This document shows, one piece after another, positions 56,667 to 64,000 of a stretch of 64,000 bases of DNA. The notes beneath the pieces were generated by a model, which saw only the letters and a list, made by a program, of their open reading frames with translations, ran no database searches and was not told the origin of the DNA. The stretch's first letter is position 1, and each line of letters begins with the position of its first letter. A program made the translations under genes and the position numbers. Source of the DNA: Nocardia terpenica (GTDB lineage: Bacteria; Actinomycetota; Actinomycetes; Mycobacteriales; Mycobacteriaceae); assembly GCF_013186535.1 (NCBI RefSeq), contig NZ_JABMCZ010000002.1:1488001-1552000 (forward strand), read 5' to 3'.

Positions 56667-56774
56667 CTAGCGGGTGGTTACCTCATGCCAGAGATCGGCC
56701 TCGTTGCGCTGCCGGAACTTGCTGATCGCAAAGACGAGAGCTGCCACGACGCCGACCGTGAGGAGAATTTTCAT
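56667..56774 (-). CDS. DLW-39 family micro-protein
   Basis: 35 residues: MKILLTVGVVAALVFAISKF followed by RQRNEADLWHEVTTR. N-terminal transmembrane helix and the conserved D-L-W motif near the end define the DLW-39 family of actinobacteria, usually beside tRNA-Ala downstream of gyrA. Function unknown; chromosomal, not mobile. Confidence 0.85.
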   Translation of the reverse strand: MKILLTVGVVAALVFAISKFRQRNEADLWHEVTTR

Positions 56775-56919
56775 GAAACCCACACTACTGCGATCTTCGG
56801 GAGCGGGCCCAGGAGGACTTGTCACGTGACGGAGGCGGCGGCAGGATGGGCCGTTTGCTCGGACCGCCGCGCAGCCGGTACCGTATCCCCCGGTCGCTCG
56901 CCTCGAGCACGACCACAAC

Positions 56920-56992
56920 GGGGCCTTAGCTCAATTGGCAGAGCACTGCCTTTGCAAGGCAGGGGTTACGAGTTCGATTCTCGTAGGCTCCA
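56920..56992 (+). tRNA. tRNA-Ala (anticodon TGC), no encoded CCA
   Basis: GGGGCCT pairs with AGGCTCC; anticodon loop TTTGCAA identical to the other tRNA-Ala, T-stem CGAG/CTCG different. Divergent from the tRNA-Ala at 56556-56631. Confidence 0.9.
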
Positions 56993-57006
56993 CAAACACA
57001 CAACCC

Positions 57007-57924
57007 TCAGCGTGGGCAGTCTGCCGGGCTGAGCGCTGCGCGCAGGCTGTCGATGATGACGGTCCGGGCCGCGCGGGCCTCCGGGGTGGGGGTCAGGGGG
57101 TACACGTGTACGAGCCCTGCGGCTTCGTGATAGTCGACCTCGACGCCTGCGGCCCTGGCCTTCTCGACCAGCAGACGGGTATCGGGGACCAGAATGTCGC
57201 GGGTGCCGCAGAAGACGGTGAGCGGTCCGAGGTCGGTCAGGTCGGCGAACAGGGGACTGACGCGCGGATCGGTGATCGGGAGCGGGCCGCGCCACTGTTC
57301 GCCGAGGACCAGGCCGCCGGGGCGGCCCAGCCACGGGTCTTCGCGCTGCACGGTGGGGATCTCGGGGTTGCTGAGCGAGAGGTCCAGGGCGGGCGAAATC
57401 AGCACCGTGCGTGGCAGTTTCGGTTGCTGCTCGTCGCGGAGCACGACGGCGGTCGACAGCGCGATCTGGCCGCCCGCCGAATCACCGGCCAGACACACCT
57501 CGCCGTATTCGGCGCGGTGTTCGCGGACCAGGTCCGCGAACACCGGTATCACCTGGTCGGCCGTGCCGAAGGGAATCAGCGGGTAGATGGGGAGCGAGAC
57601 GGTAGTTCCGGCTCCGACCGCGATCTCGGCCGCCAGCGCCCAGTGCTGGCGGGCGACCTCGTTCACCCACCCGCCGCCGTGGCAGTAGACGACATTGCCG
57701 CGCGCTCGGCCGGACCGGGGAGTGAGCGTGTAGATCGGCCAGCCCGCATACCGTCCCGCGGAAACCGAAACGTCCGAACGCAACCGGCGCGGCGGCCCGA
57801 ACGGCCGCGGACGAACGCTGCGCTCCCGAATCCGCTCCCACGCACCTTCCGCACTGACAAAGGTGCGGTTGACGCGACCGACCCGCAGATAGCCGACCAC
57901 CAATCGACTGCGGACGCTGGGCAT
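57007..57924 (-). CDS. HSL-type alpha/beta hydrolase
   Basis: 305 residues from ATG 57924. Oxyanion motif VYCHGGGWV, nucleophile GDSAGGQ and late acid/base segments RDILVPDTR and LVHVYPL identify the hormone-sensitive-lipase (LipH-like) family, carboxylester hydrolases abundant in Nocardia and Mycobacterium. Chromosomal gene between tRNA-Ala and tRNA-Ile. An upstream ATG (58041) gives a longer, less likely N-terminus. Confidence 0.85.
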   Translation of the reverse strand: MPSVRSRLVVGYLRVGRVNRTFVSAEGAWERIRERSVRPRPFGPPRRLRSDVSVSAGRYAGWPIYTLTPRSGRARGNVVYCHGGGWVNEVARQHWALAAEIAVGAGTTVSLPIYPLIPFGTADQVIPVFADLVREHRAEYGEVCLAGDSAGGQIALSTAVVLRDEQQPKLPRTVLISPALDLSLSNPEIPTVQREDPWLGRPGGLVLGEQWRGPLPITDPRVSPLFADLTDLGPLTVFCGTRDILVPDTRLLVEKARAAGVEVDYHEAAGLVHVYPLTPTPEARAARTVIIDSLRAALSPADCPR

Positions 57925-58146
57925 CGAACCTCCGCGCGTTTCATACGGCCGATCCGTGGCGTCGAGCATAGCAACCCGGTTCCGGCACACCGGTTCCCAA
58001 TTCGGCACGGAAATGGCCGCCAGTTCGGCCCGGTCGATCAAAACAAGGTGTAGGAACGAACGGAAGACACGGTACTGGTTGAATAGCGGCCCTAGCGAAA
58101 TACCGACGACTGGTGCGTGGCTCTCGGCTGCCGGGAAGAGGAAGAG

Positions 58147-58220
58147 TGGGCCTAGGAGGACTTGAACCTCCGACCTCTTCGTTATCAGCGAAGCGCTCTA
58201 ACCGCCTGAGCTATAGGCCC
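58147..58220 (-). tRNA. tRNA-Ile (anticodon GAT)
   Basis: 74-nt cloverleaf read from 58220 to 58147: GGGCCTATAGCTCAGGCGGT start, anticodon loop CTGATAA, acceptor closing TAGGCCC. Its 5' end faces the AICE integrase gene 210 bases away. The 209 bases between (58221-58429) hold no gene and should carry one end of the AICE. Confidence 0.9.
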
Positions 58221-58429
58221 GTGTTTCGTATAGCCCGTGGTACCCGAGCCGAGTGCAAAGGTTACCCGACCCGACCAGTATCGGCCAAAACGGCTGGTGA
58301 GAGGCTTGCGAACGCTTCCTCATCGGACGTTCATCGGTGCCGCCAGCAGTGACCGGAACCGCCCTCAGCATCGTGAGCATGGCCTGTAAAGCGCCGACCA
58401 GGCAGCGAAAAGGCAGCACGACCGTTCGA

Positions 58430-59665
58430 TCAGCTGACGAGAGCACCTGCGCCACCCTCCTCATCGTCGTCACCGAGCAGACCCCGGATCGCGTCGTGAT
58501 CTTCCTGACGACGCACGTAGAACTGCATAGTGGTTGTGATCTTCTCATGACCCATGACCTTGGCCAGCTTGTGCGGTTCGAGGCCATCGTCCGCAAGCCA
58601 GGTCCCATAGCAGTCCCGGAGCTCGTGGAACCGGAGCCCGCCCGATTCGCGCCGAGCCACTTGCTGTACCGCCTGGTCGTATCGATCGAACACCTCCGAG
58701 TTCACCTCACCGCGGTTATCCATCCAGACCGCCTCGAACCGGCCATCGACCTCCGAGACCTCCCCGAGGAATCCCGCCCGAACGAGTGCAGGCCGCCAGA
58801 CCCGTGCACGGAACAGCCCCCGCCTCAGCGGACTACCCGCTTCGTTGGTGAAGATCAGACCCCGGTCACCACGTGGATACCGGCGCATATACTCGCGCAG
58901 TTCCTCGGACACCCAGCGTGGAAGCGGTACCGCCCGTCGACCCGCTGCCGATTTCGGAAACGGCTTGAACTCTGTGTATCCAGCGACCTCGGTGACCGTC
59001 CTGACCACGTGCAGCACAATGCCGTCGTCACCATCGCGAACCATGTCGGCACATAGTCCGGCGATCTCTCCCCACCGCAATCCAGCGAAGGCGGCGACAG
59101 CCACATAGGTCCGATATCGCTCAGGCCGGATCTCAGGCAGCAGCAGTTGCCGAACCTCATCCCGAGTCAGGATGCGCGCGTCGGCGGTATCCATCTGTCG
59201 CCGCTTGGGCACCTTCACACCCTCGGTGGGATCGACTCCGATCAGGCGATTCCGCACCGCCGACCGCATCACCCCGGACATGAGCCGCTTACACTCAGCT
59301 ACCGTTGCCCGCGAATAGCTATCTGACTTGGCCGTGATCCACTTCTGTACCGACAGGTGGTCGATCTTGCCGAGCTGCCACCCTTTCCACTTCGGAAGGA
59401 CGTGCGTGTTCATGATCGACTCGTCACGGGCCTTCGTGGTCCGCTCGTTATTCCAGGTCTCCATCCACTCCTTCGCGTGATCCTCGAACCTGGTACGTCC
59501 AGCATGCGGAGACACGTAGGTGCCGTTCGACTTGGCCACGTCCACCTGTGCCAGGAAGTTCTTCGCCTCCCGCTCCGTGCCGAACGTCTTGGAACGCTGC
59601 GAGCCGGACGGTTCCCGCCAATACGCCTTGAACTTCCCCGAGGGTGTCTTGTCAACGAATCCCAT
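58430..59665 (-). CDS. int: AICE tyrosine integrase
   Basis: 411 residues from ATG 59665. N-terminal AP2-like arm-binding domain (GKFKAYWREPSGSQRSKTFGTEREAKNFLAQVD), core-binding domain (~60-165), catalytic motifs AFAGLRWGEIAG, RFHELRDCYG and VMGHEKITTTMQFYV. An extra ~45-residue arm-like module (300-344) is inserted just before the HxLR box. pSAM2-type Int; the gene follows xis by four bases and lies by tRNA-Ile. Confidence 0.9.
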   Translation of the reverse strand: MGFVDKTPSGKFKAYWREPSGSQRSKTFGTEREAKNFLAQVDVAKSNGTYVSPHAGRTRFEDHAKEWMETWNNERTTKARDESIMNTHVLPKWKGWQLGKIDHLSVQKWITAKSDSYSRATVAECKRLMSGVMRSAVRNRLIGVDPTEGVKVPKRRQMDTADARILTRDEVRQLLLPEIRPERYRTYVAVAAFAGLRWGEIAGLCADMVRDGDDGIVLHVVRTVTEVAGYTEFKPFPKSAAGRRAVPLPRWVSEELREYMRRYPRGDRGLIFTNEAGSPLRRGLFRARVWRPALVRAGFLGEVSEVDGRFEAVWMDNRGEVNSEVFDRYDQAVQQVARRESGGLRFHELRDCYGTWLADDGLEPHKLAKVMGHEKITTTMQFYVRRQEDHDAIRGLLGDDDEEGGAGALVS

Positions 59666-59669
59666 TGCG

Positions 59670-59867
59670 CTACACCGCCTCCGGAAGCTGGCAGTCCTCC
59701 AACCAGGCGTGAAAGGCCGACCGAGGCACCACCCAGCGCCGACCAATCCGCTTGGCCGGAATCTCGCCAGCCCGAACGGCACGGTAGGCATTCCCCCTGG
59801 ACAGACCGAGCAACTCGGCCACCTCTTCCACGGTGTAAGTCGCCGCTTCAATGTTGATCACTTGCAT
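59670..59867 (-). CDS. xis: AICE excisionase
   Basis: 65 residues. YTVEEVAELLGLSRGNAYRAVRAGEIPAKRIGRRWVVPRSAFHAWL is the MerR-like winged HTH of pSAM2-type Xis proteins. Placed between rep and int as in pSAM2, and needed to direct Int toward excision. Confidence 0.9.
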   Translation of the reverse strand: MQVINIEAATYTVEEVAELLGLSRGNAYRAVRAGEIPAKRIGRRWVVPRSAFHAWLEDCQLPEAV

Positions 59868-59881
59868 CAGCTCTCCCCCTC

Positions 59882-61576
59882 CTACGCTGCGTCCGATGTA
59901 CGCGAATCATGCTGCTGCCTGACGGTTTCTGCTGGCGGGTCCACCGCTGCGAGTCGGGCCCGGGTGTATTCGGCCTCTTGCGCAAGCTTCTCGCTGACCA
60001 TGGTCATGATCAGGTGCTCCCGGGGTGGCACGTTCGAGTCACCCGGTTCGGCTGGAGTGATCTTCAAGCGGTCGATCTCGGGCTTGGAGATACCGGCCTC
60101 AGCGAGGCGTTGCCGAACGAACTCGATCCGGTCGGCCTTGTGGTCGGCCAGGTCCTTACCGGTCCACTTGCGCGACACCAGCACCCGACGCCCCCGCAGT
60201 CCGAGCGTGTCTCGCCGATGGGCCTTGCCTTTGCACACCCCCGGAATGGTCTTCGCCGTGGCACCCTTGGGGACGATGCCGTAGCGGAACCACAACCCGC
60301 ACGACGGAGAACACGGCGTGATCGCGAGCTCCGCGTGTAACTGGTCGTAGTGGTCGGCGGCAGCTTGGGATTCGGGCTTGATCACGTCGCCGATGGACTT
60401 GGTGAGGTACTTGGTCAGGTAGCCGATATGCCGCCCTGCTTCCTCGGTGCCGCCGAGAATGCCCTTGATGTCGAGGACCTTGCCGAACCGCACCACGTGC
60501 GCGGGCTCCAGCTCGTCTACGGTGTCCATCTTGTCCAGGGCTTCATCCCACGTCGGAACAGGCACCCGCTCCCCCGTGTCCGGGTCCACCGCCTCCGGGT
60601 CCACGAATCGGCCGGCCGCGTAGTCCCAGAACGGCATCCGCCCCGGCTCGTACACCTCGCGATCGAAGTGCGGCCACCACACCTGGTGATACGTCGCCGC
60701 GACCACTTCCTTGATCAGTTGCCTCGGGTCGGTGCCCCGGACGCCGATGTGGATGTGCGGGGCCCCGCGACGCTGGGGTTCGACCGTGGCGAAGTACTGG
60801 ATATCACGGCCAGACGCGCGCCGGTAGTTCTGGACGAACCGATCGAACAATGCCGCGAAGTGAATGATGTCGCGAGCCGCCTGCCGATAGTCGTAGCTGG
60901 CCGGATCCACTGGGGCCCCGTCATCATGGTCGACACGGCCGTAGGACGGCAGGGTGAGGGTGATGAACATCGAGGGCCGGTACTTGCCCGCGTACACCTT
61001 CCCCACCGTGGTCTTCTCGACCTTCCTTCTCGGTAGGTCCGGTTCCGCCTGCCGCCGCCTGGTCGAGCGCTTACGAGCGTTTCGCGGTGTCGGTTCCAGG
61101 TCCGGGAACTTACCGCGGATACCCGACTCCCGGAGCTCGTGATTCAACTCGGCCACCACTTCGGCGATGGCTTCCATGGCCTCGGAGTCGTCGACGGATT
61201 TGGCCTTGGCGTACTCGTCGACCAGCACCTCCCGCGCCGCCAACAGCTCGGTTTGCGCCTCGGTGGGCTCGTTCTTTTCGATCACTGGTTCCTCCTGAAT
61301 GTGCCACCCTTCGCGGCACTGGTGTTGGCGGAGACGCTGAGCCCGGACAGCACAGGCCGGACAGACGTGCTCCATGGTTGATTTGCAGGGCGTGCCAACG
61401 TATTTCGACTCGCCCTCCTGATCGGTCGCCAGCATCGGCAGCGGACGGCGACACACCCCGAACCGTTCCGCCGTCGCCTGCGCCAGCTCGACCAAGTTCA
61501 ATCGCGACCGCCGATCGGCCGCCGTCTCTCGGTTCGGACGGACCTCGTCCAGGTCGACTACCATCGAGTCGCTCAT
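59882..61576 (-). CDS. repSA: RepSA-type replication initiator (HUH rolling-circle)
   Basis: 564 residues. Cys-rich N-terminus (CRRPLPM ... CPACAVR), FITLTLPSYGRVDHDDGAPVDP (motif I), APHIHIGVRG (HUH motif) and HIGYLTKYLTKSIGDV (catalytic Tyr region) are the AICE RepSA landmarks. Initiates rolling-circle replication of the excised element. Usual RepSA length. Overlaps the upstream gene by ATGA. Confidence 0.9.
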   Translation of the reverse strand: MSDSMVVDLDEVRPNRETAADRRSRLNLVELAQATAERFGVCRRPLPMLATDQEGESKYVGTPCKSTMEHVCPACAVRAQRLRQHQCREGWHIQEEPVIEKNEPTEAQTELLAAREVLVDEYAKAKSVDDSEAMEAIAEVVAELNHELRESGIRGKFPDLEPTPRNARKRSTRRRQAEPDLPRRKVEKTTVGKVYAGKYRPSMFITLTLPSYGRVDHDDGAPVDPASYDYRQAARDIIHFAALFDRFVQNYRRASGRDIQYFATVEPQRRGAPHIHIGVRGTDPRQLIKEVVAATYHQVWWPHFDREVYEPGRMPFWDYAAGRFVDPEAVDPDTGERVPVPTWDEALDKMDTVDELEPAHVVRFGKVLDIKGILGGTEEAGRHIGYLTKYLTKSIGDVIKPESQAAADHYDQLHAELAITPCSPSCGLWFRYGIVPKGATAKTIPGVCKGKAHRRDTLGLRGRRVLVSRKWTGKDLADHKADRIEFVRQRLAEAGISKPEIDRLKITPAEPGDSNVPPREHLIMTMVSEKLAQEAEYTRARLAAVDPPAETVRQQHDSRTSDAA

Positions 61577-61959
61577 GCCACCGCCCTCGGTGCCGGGTCC
61601 ACTCGCTCGTACGCGGCCACCGTCTCGGGTTCGGCGTAGGTGGCGTGGTTGTAGGCCGACCAGTGGCCCTTATCCATCACGTAGAAACTCCCCACTATGT
61701 GACGACGCCGTTGGATCTGCGGGGCGACCAGGACCAACCCGAACGCGCAGGTGCAGCCCGTCGGCCCTGCCTTGAACCCTTCCCCGGTTCCCCCACAATG
61801 ACCGCACACAGACCATTCCGAGATCTCTTGCAGCTCAATGCAATTCGAGTCCGAGCAGTTGGCCTTGCCGCACCAGATGCAGCACCCTGCGAAGGTCAAC
61901 CGAGGAGGCCGAACCACTTCGGGTGCACGAGCAGGCAGCGGAATCACGTTCCCGACCAT
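61573..61959 (-). CDS. Cys-rich AICE protein (zinc binding)
   Basis: 128 residues from ATG 61959. GCCIWCGKANCSDSNC and CGHCGGTG ... CTCAF provide two candidate zinc sites. Its N-terminus (VRPPRLTFAGCCIWCGKANC) aligns with that of the next gene upstream (LRPDRLNYAGWCIYCGEHNC), so the two are paralogues. AICE spdA/rep-region accessory genes of this type are common but not characterised. Confidence 0.7.
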   Translation of the reverse strand: MVGNVIPLPARAPEVVRPPRLTFAGCCIWCGKANCSDSNCIELQEISEWSVCGHCGGTGEGFKAGPTGCTCAFGLVLVAPQIQRRRHIVGSFYVMDKGHWSAYNHATYAEPETVAAYERVDPAPRAVA

Positions 61960-61961
61960 GA

Positions 61962-62390
61962 TCAGTGCCCCCCGTAGCAGACCTGACCGGACGGCGTACG
62001 CACCGTCAACGGAGCGACACCCCGAGTCCCCGAATCGCTGGCCGGACGCCACCGCGACGGCTCGGTGACCACGTACTCCGGGTTGCGAACCAGCGACAAC
62101 CGACGCACCCGATTCCGAGCCTCGGTCTCACGGCGGTCCGCCTCGAACGCCTCCTCCTGCGAGTCGTACTGGGTCAACCCGCCAATGCAGATGTTGCACA
62201 GGTGATCGGTCTCGACGTCGAGCAGCTGCGAGCCACCGCACACGCTGCACGGACCCCAAAACGACTCCGCGTGCCGCTTCACACACCCCGCCTTGGCGCA
62301 GTTGTGTTCACCGCAATAGATGCACCAACCTGCATAGTTCAGCCGATCCGGGCGAAGCACGTCCGTGGCTGCGATCTTCAGAGCCTGCAC
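61962..62390 (-). CDS. Cys-rich AICE protein, paralogue of the downstream gene
   Basis: 142 residues. GWCIYCGEHNCAKAGC and CSVCGG ... CNICIGG zinc-type clusters; basic middle (RETEARNRVRRLSLVRN). First gene of the rep-xis-int operon, directly downstream of the TCTAGACA operator cluster. Confidence 0.7.
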   Translation of the reverse strand: MQALKIAATDVLRPDRLNYAGWCIYCGEHNCAKAGCVKRHAESFWGPCSVCGGSQLLDVETDHLCNICIGGLTQYDSQEEAFEADRRETEARNRVRRLSLVRNPEYVVTEPSRWRPASDSGTRGVAPLTVRTPSGQVCYGGH

Positions 62391-62516
62391 GATGACCTCC
62401 GATTCCTACGCTTCCAACTCCTCTAGACAAGATTCAATCTAACGCATTGATACCTAGTCGTCTAGACAAGTTAGAAGACGGTTCGAATCGTTATCTAGAC
62501 ACTGACAAGCAGGGAA
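62391..62516. promoter_or_regulatory. AICE rep-operon operator region with TCTAGACA repeats
   Basis: Three copies of TCTAGACA at 62422-62429, 62461-62468 (within the palindrome GTCTAGAC) and 62494-62501, in low-GC DNA. Related GTCTAGG copies lie at 63336-63357. Symmetry and location between the repressor gene and the rep operon point to KorSA-type binding sites. Confidence 0.6.
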
Positions 62517-63302
62517 CTAGCGAGCGGCGAACTCGTACTCCAACACATACGCGGTCGCGATCTTTACCGTGTCGCACACCTCGACGGCCACGTCATTCAT
62601 GTCGTACGCCGTTCTAACCACGGTGATCACAGGTACGCCAGCACCAATCTCAAGCTCACGACGCTCATCAGGGTGAGGCATTCGCGCACCGACCTCTTCC
62701 ACGAACCGTGCGAGGAGATGACCTTGTTCTTCGAGCCGCGCATAGATGCCACCCGGACCGGTATCGACCTGTTCGATCTTTGTCCCGGTCGCGAACTCGG
62801 CCGGAATGTACGAAGTGGCCAGCTCCACTGGTCGACCATTCGCCAGGTATCGCCGAGCACGAACGACCACTTCGTGATCTGGCCCAACCCGAAGACGTTC
62901 AGCAGCAAGCGGATTCGCCTTCTCCCGATGCACCTGAATCCGATCAACGCTAGCCGTGAACCCAGACTTCTCGGCCTCGACGCTAAACGCCGCCTTACCA
63001 TCGGCTCCAGCCCGGTGTTTCCGAGCGAACCGGTCGGACGCCAGACGACGGATAGGCGCTTGCGGCTGTACGAATACACCACGACCATGCTCCGACCGAA
63101 CGAGCCCTTCTCCTCGGAGCTCCTGGACAGCCTGACGAACCGTCATGCGCGCAACACCGAAGTGTTCGATCAGCTCCGCTTCGGATGGCAACTTCTCACC
63201 TGGGCCAATCCGTCCCATGAGGATTGCTTCCCGCAGTAACGACGCAATCTGCCGGAACGGCGGACGATCGTCCGACCGATCTACCGTCCCGAGCGGCAAC
63301 AT
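62517..63302 (-). CDS. GntR/UTRA-family repressor, KorSA-like
   Basis: 261 residues from ATG 63302 (AAGGGG eight bases upstream; ATG 63326 possible). GntR winged HTH at ~15-80 (FRQIASLLREAILMGRIGPGEKLPSEAELIEHFGVARMTVRQAVQEL) and a UTRA effector domain (~95-255). pSAM2 KorSA is a GntR-family repressor of the replication/transfer genes; the same role is inferred, acting at the TCTAGAC sites. Confidence 0.8.
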   Translation of the reverse strand: MLPLGTVDRSDDRPPFRQIASLLREAILMGRIGPGEKLPSEAELIEHFGVARMTVRQAVQELRGEGLVRSEHGRGVFVQPQAPIRRLASDRFARKHRAGADGKAAFSVEAEKSGFTASVDRIQVHREKANPLAAERLRVGPDHEVVVRARRYLANGRPVELATSYIPAEFATGTKIEQVDTGPGGIYARLEEQGHLLARFVEEVGARMPHPDERRELEIGAGVPVITVVRTAYDMNDVAVEVCDTVKIATAYVLEYEFAAR

Positions 63303-63500
63303 GGCATTAGCCCCTTCAGCCTGCATCCACAACACGTCTAGGCCACCTAGTCTAGGCCAGCAAACCGGAACAGCCCAGTCCAACGCAGATCGTTCACATC
63401 GCATACTGCGTGCTAGTATACGAGTGGTTTGAACGGACAAACAGCAGGTTATTGCCTCCGATGTGAGCTAGCACGCTACCTCAGGAAGGGCTTACTTCTT
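63303..63500. promoter_or_regulatory. Divergent promoter region of the AICE regulators
   Basis: Between the KorSA-like gene (left) and the GntR-NUDIX gene (right). Holds two GTCTAGG copies (63336-63357) and TATACT on the minus strand near 63417, a likely -10. Confidence 0.5.
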
Positions 63501-64000
63501 ATGTCGCCAACCCTGAATCGTCCTGATCCTGCTTATATGCAGATCGCGGACCACTTCCGAACACAGATCAAGAGCGGAAAGCTAGCTGACAACGCCAAGC
63601 TGCCGCCCGTCGCTGAGCTGGCCCGGAGCTGGCACGTGGCCAGTGCTACCGCTGCAAAGGCACTGACACAGCTCCGAACCGAGGGATATGTTCGGACCAC
63701 CAATCAAGGGACATTCGTTGCAGTCAACCAGCAGCAGACCACGCCGAAGCACTCCGTCAGCGTCGCAGGTGTTGTGATCGACGATCAGAACCGTGTCCTC
63801 GTGATTCGGCGCGAAGACAACGGGCATTGGGAAGCACCGGGAGGTGTCCTTGAACTGGACGAATCATTCGAGGAAGGTGTTCGGCGAGAAGTGCTGGAGG
63901 AGACGGGAGTCCACGTTCGCGTAGATAGGCTCACCGGCGTTTACAAGAACCTCACCCACGGCATCGTCGCTCTCGTCTTCCGCTGCACCACACAGTATGG
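63501..64000 (+). CDS. pif: GntR-NUDIX fusion, Pif-like (3' end outside window)
   Basis: 166 residues visible from ATG 63501 (AGGAAGGG upstream). N-terminal GntR winged HTH (PAYMQIADHFRTQIKSGKLADNAKLPPVAELARSW), then a NUDIX hydrolase starting SVAGVVIDDQNRVLVIRRED with the box GGVLELDESFEEGVRREVLEETG (G-x5-E-x7-REVLEETG complete). pSAM2 Pif, a NUDIX protein, blocks redundant transfer between cells carrying the element. Symbol by similarity only; the gene runs off the end. Confidence 0.75.
   Translation, partial: MSPTLNRPDPAYMQIADHFRTQIKSGKLADNAKLPPVAELARSWHVASATAAKALTQLRTEGYVRTTNQGTFVAVNQQQTTPKHSVSVAGVVIDDQNRVLVIRREDNGHWEAPGGVLELDESFEEGVRREVLEETGVHVRVDRLTGVYKNLTHGIVALVFRCTTQY

Noticed and set aside
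1..64000. CRISPR arrays, rRNA genes, restriction-modification or Abi-type defence operons
   Set aside because: Looked for regular spaced repeats and hallmark motifs; none found in the window.

Overview
The window is almost entirely mobile DNA in a high-GC, mycolic-acid-containing actinobacterium, most likely Nocardia or a close relative. The grounds are WhiB-type regulators, a LysB-like mycolyl esterase in the phage lysis cassette, a DLW-39 family micro-protein beside tRNA-Ala/tRNA-Ile (the arrangement usually found downstream of gyrA in Corynebacteriales), frequent GTG starts and strong GC3 bias. The genus is an inference; no marker gene such as rpoB or 16S is present.

Positions 1 to about 56,590 carry one long siphovirus-type prophage whose left end lies outside the window or was not recognised. 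(i) 394-6,825: a leftward left-arm block of small phage proteins (GNAT-like, zinc-ribbon/HTH, WDGH, DUF2786) interrupted by one rightward WhiB-like gene. (ii) 6,826-7,446: an AT-richer control region. (iii) 7,447-37,742: the rightward late operon in canonical order: PAPS-reductase-like gene, terminase small and large subunits, a membrane cassette (DUF1003 + VIT/CCC1-type transporter), portal, MuF-like head protein, scaffold, capsid, connectors, tail tube, a reverse-strand lipoprotein, tail chaperones with a canonical -1 slippery site, tape measure, baseplate/tip proteins, GH25 endolysin, holin, fibres and LysB-like esterase. (iv) 37,823-51,550: mostly leftward early genes (replication organiser-like, Sak4-like ATPase, RusA, small membrane and zinc proteins) in at least three blocks, punctuated by rightward regulators (XRE + ImmA-like at 43.5-44.5 kb; two unknown genes at 47.7-48.7 kb; a CI-like repressor at 51.7 kb). 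An intact IS630-family element sits in the first gene of one early operon. (v) 52.2-56.4 kb: accessory genes and the prophage tyrosine integrase, next to the 3' end of a tRNA-Ala gene that is the likely attachment site.

Positions about 56,630-58,220 are a short chromosomal island: DLW-39, a second divergent tRNA-Ala, an HSL-type alpha/beta hydrolase and tRNA-Ile.

From about 58,221 to the end lies a second element, a pSAM2-type actinomycete integrative and conjugative element (AICE): tyrosine integrase, excisionase, RepSA-like HUH replication initiator, two Cys-rich proteins, a KorSA-like GntR/UTRA repressor, and a divergent GntR-NUDIX fusion like the pSAM2 immunity factor Pif, cut by the window end.

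The main signals not explained by ordinary annotation are: an A-rich 12-mer (ACAACTGAATAC/G) immediately upstream of eight late genes; a ~45-residue arm-type-like module shared by the two unrelated integrases but placed at different positions; two operator-like repeat families in the phage control regions; and several morons and recoding signals. No CRISPR array or rRNA gene was seen.
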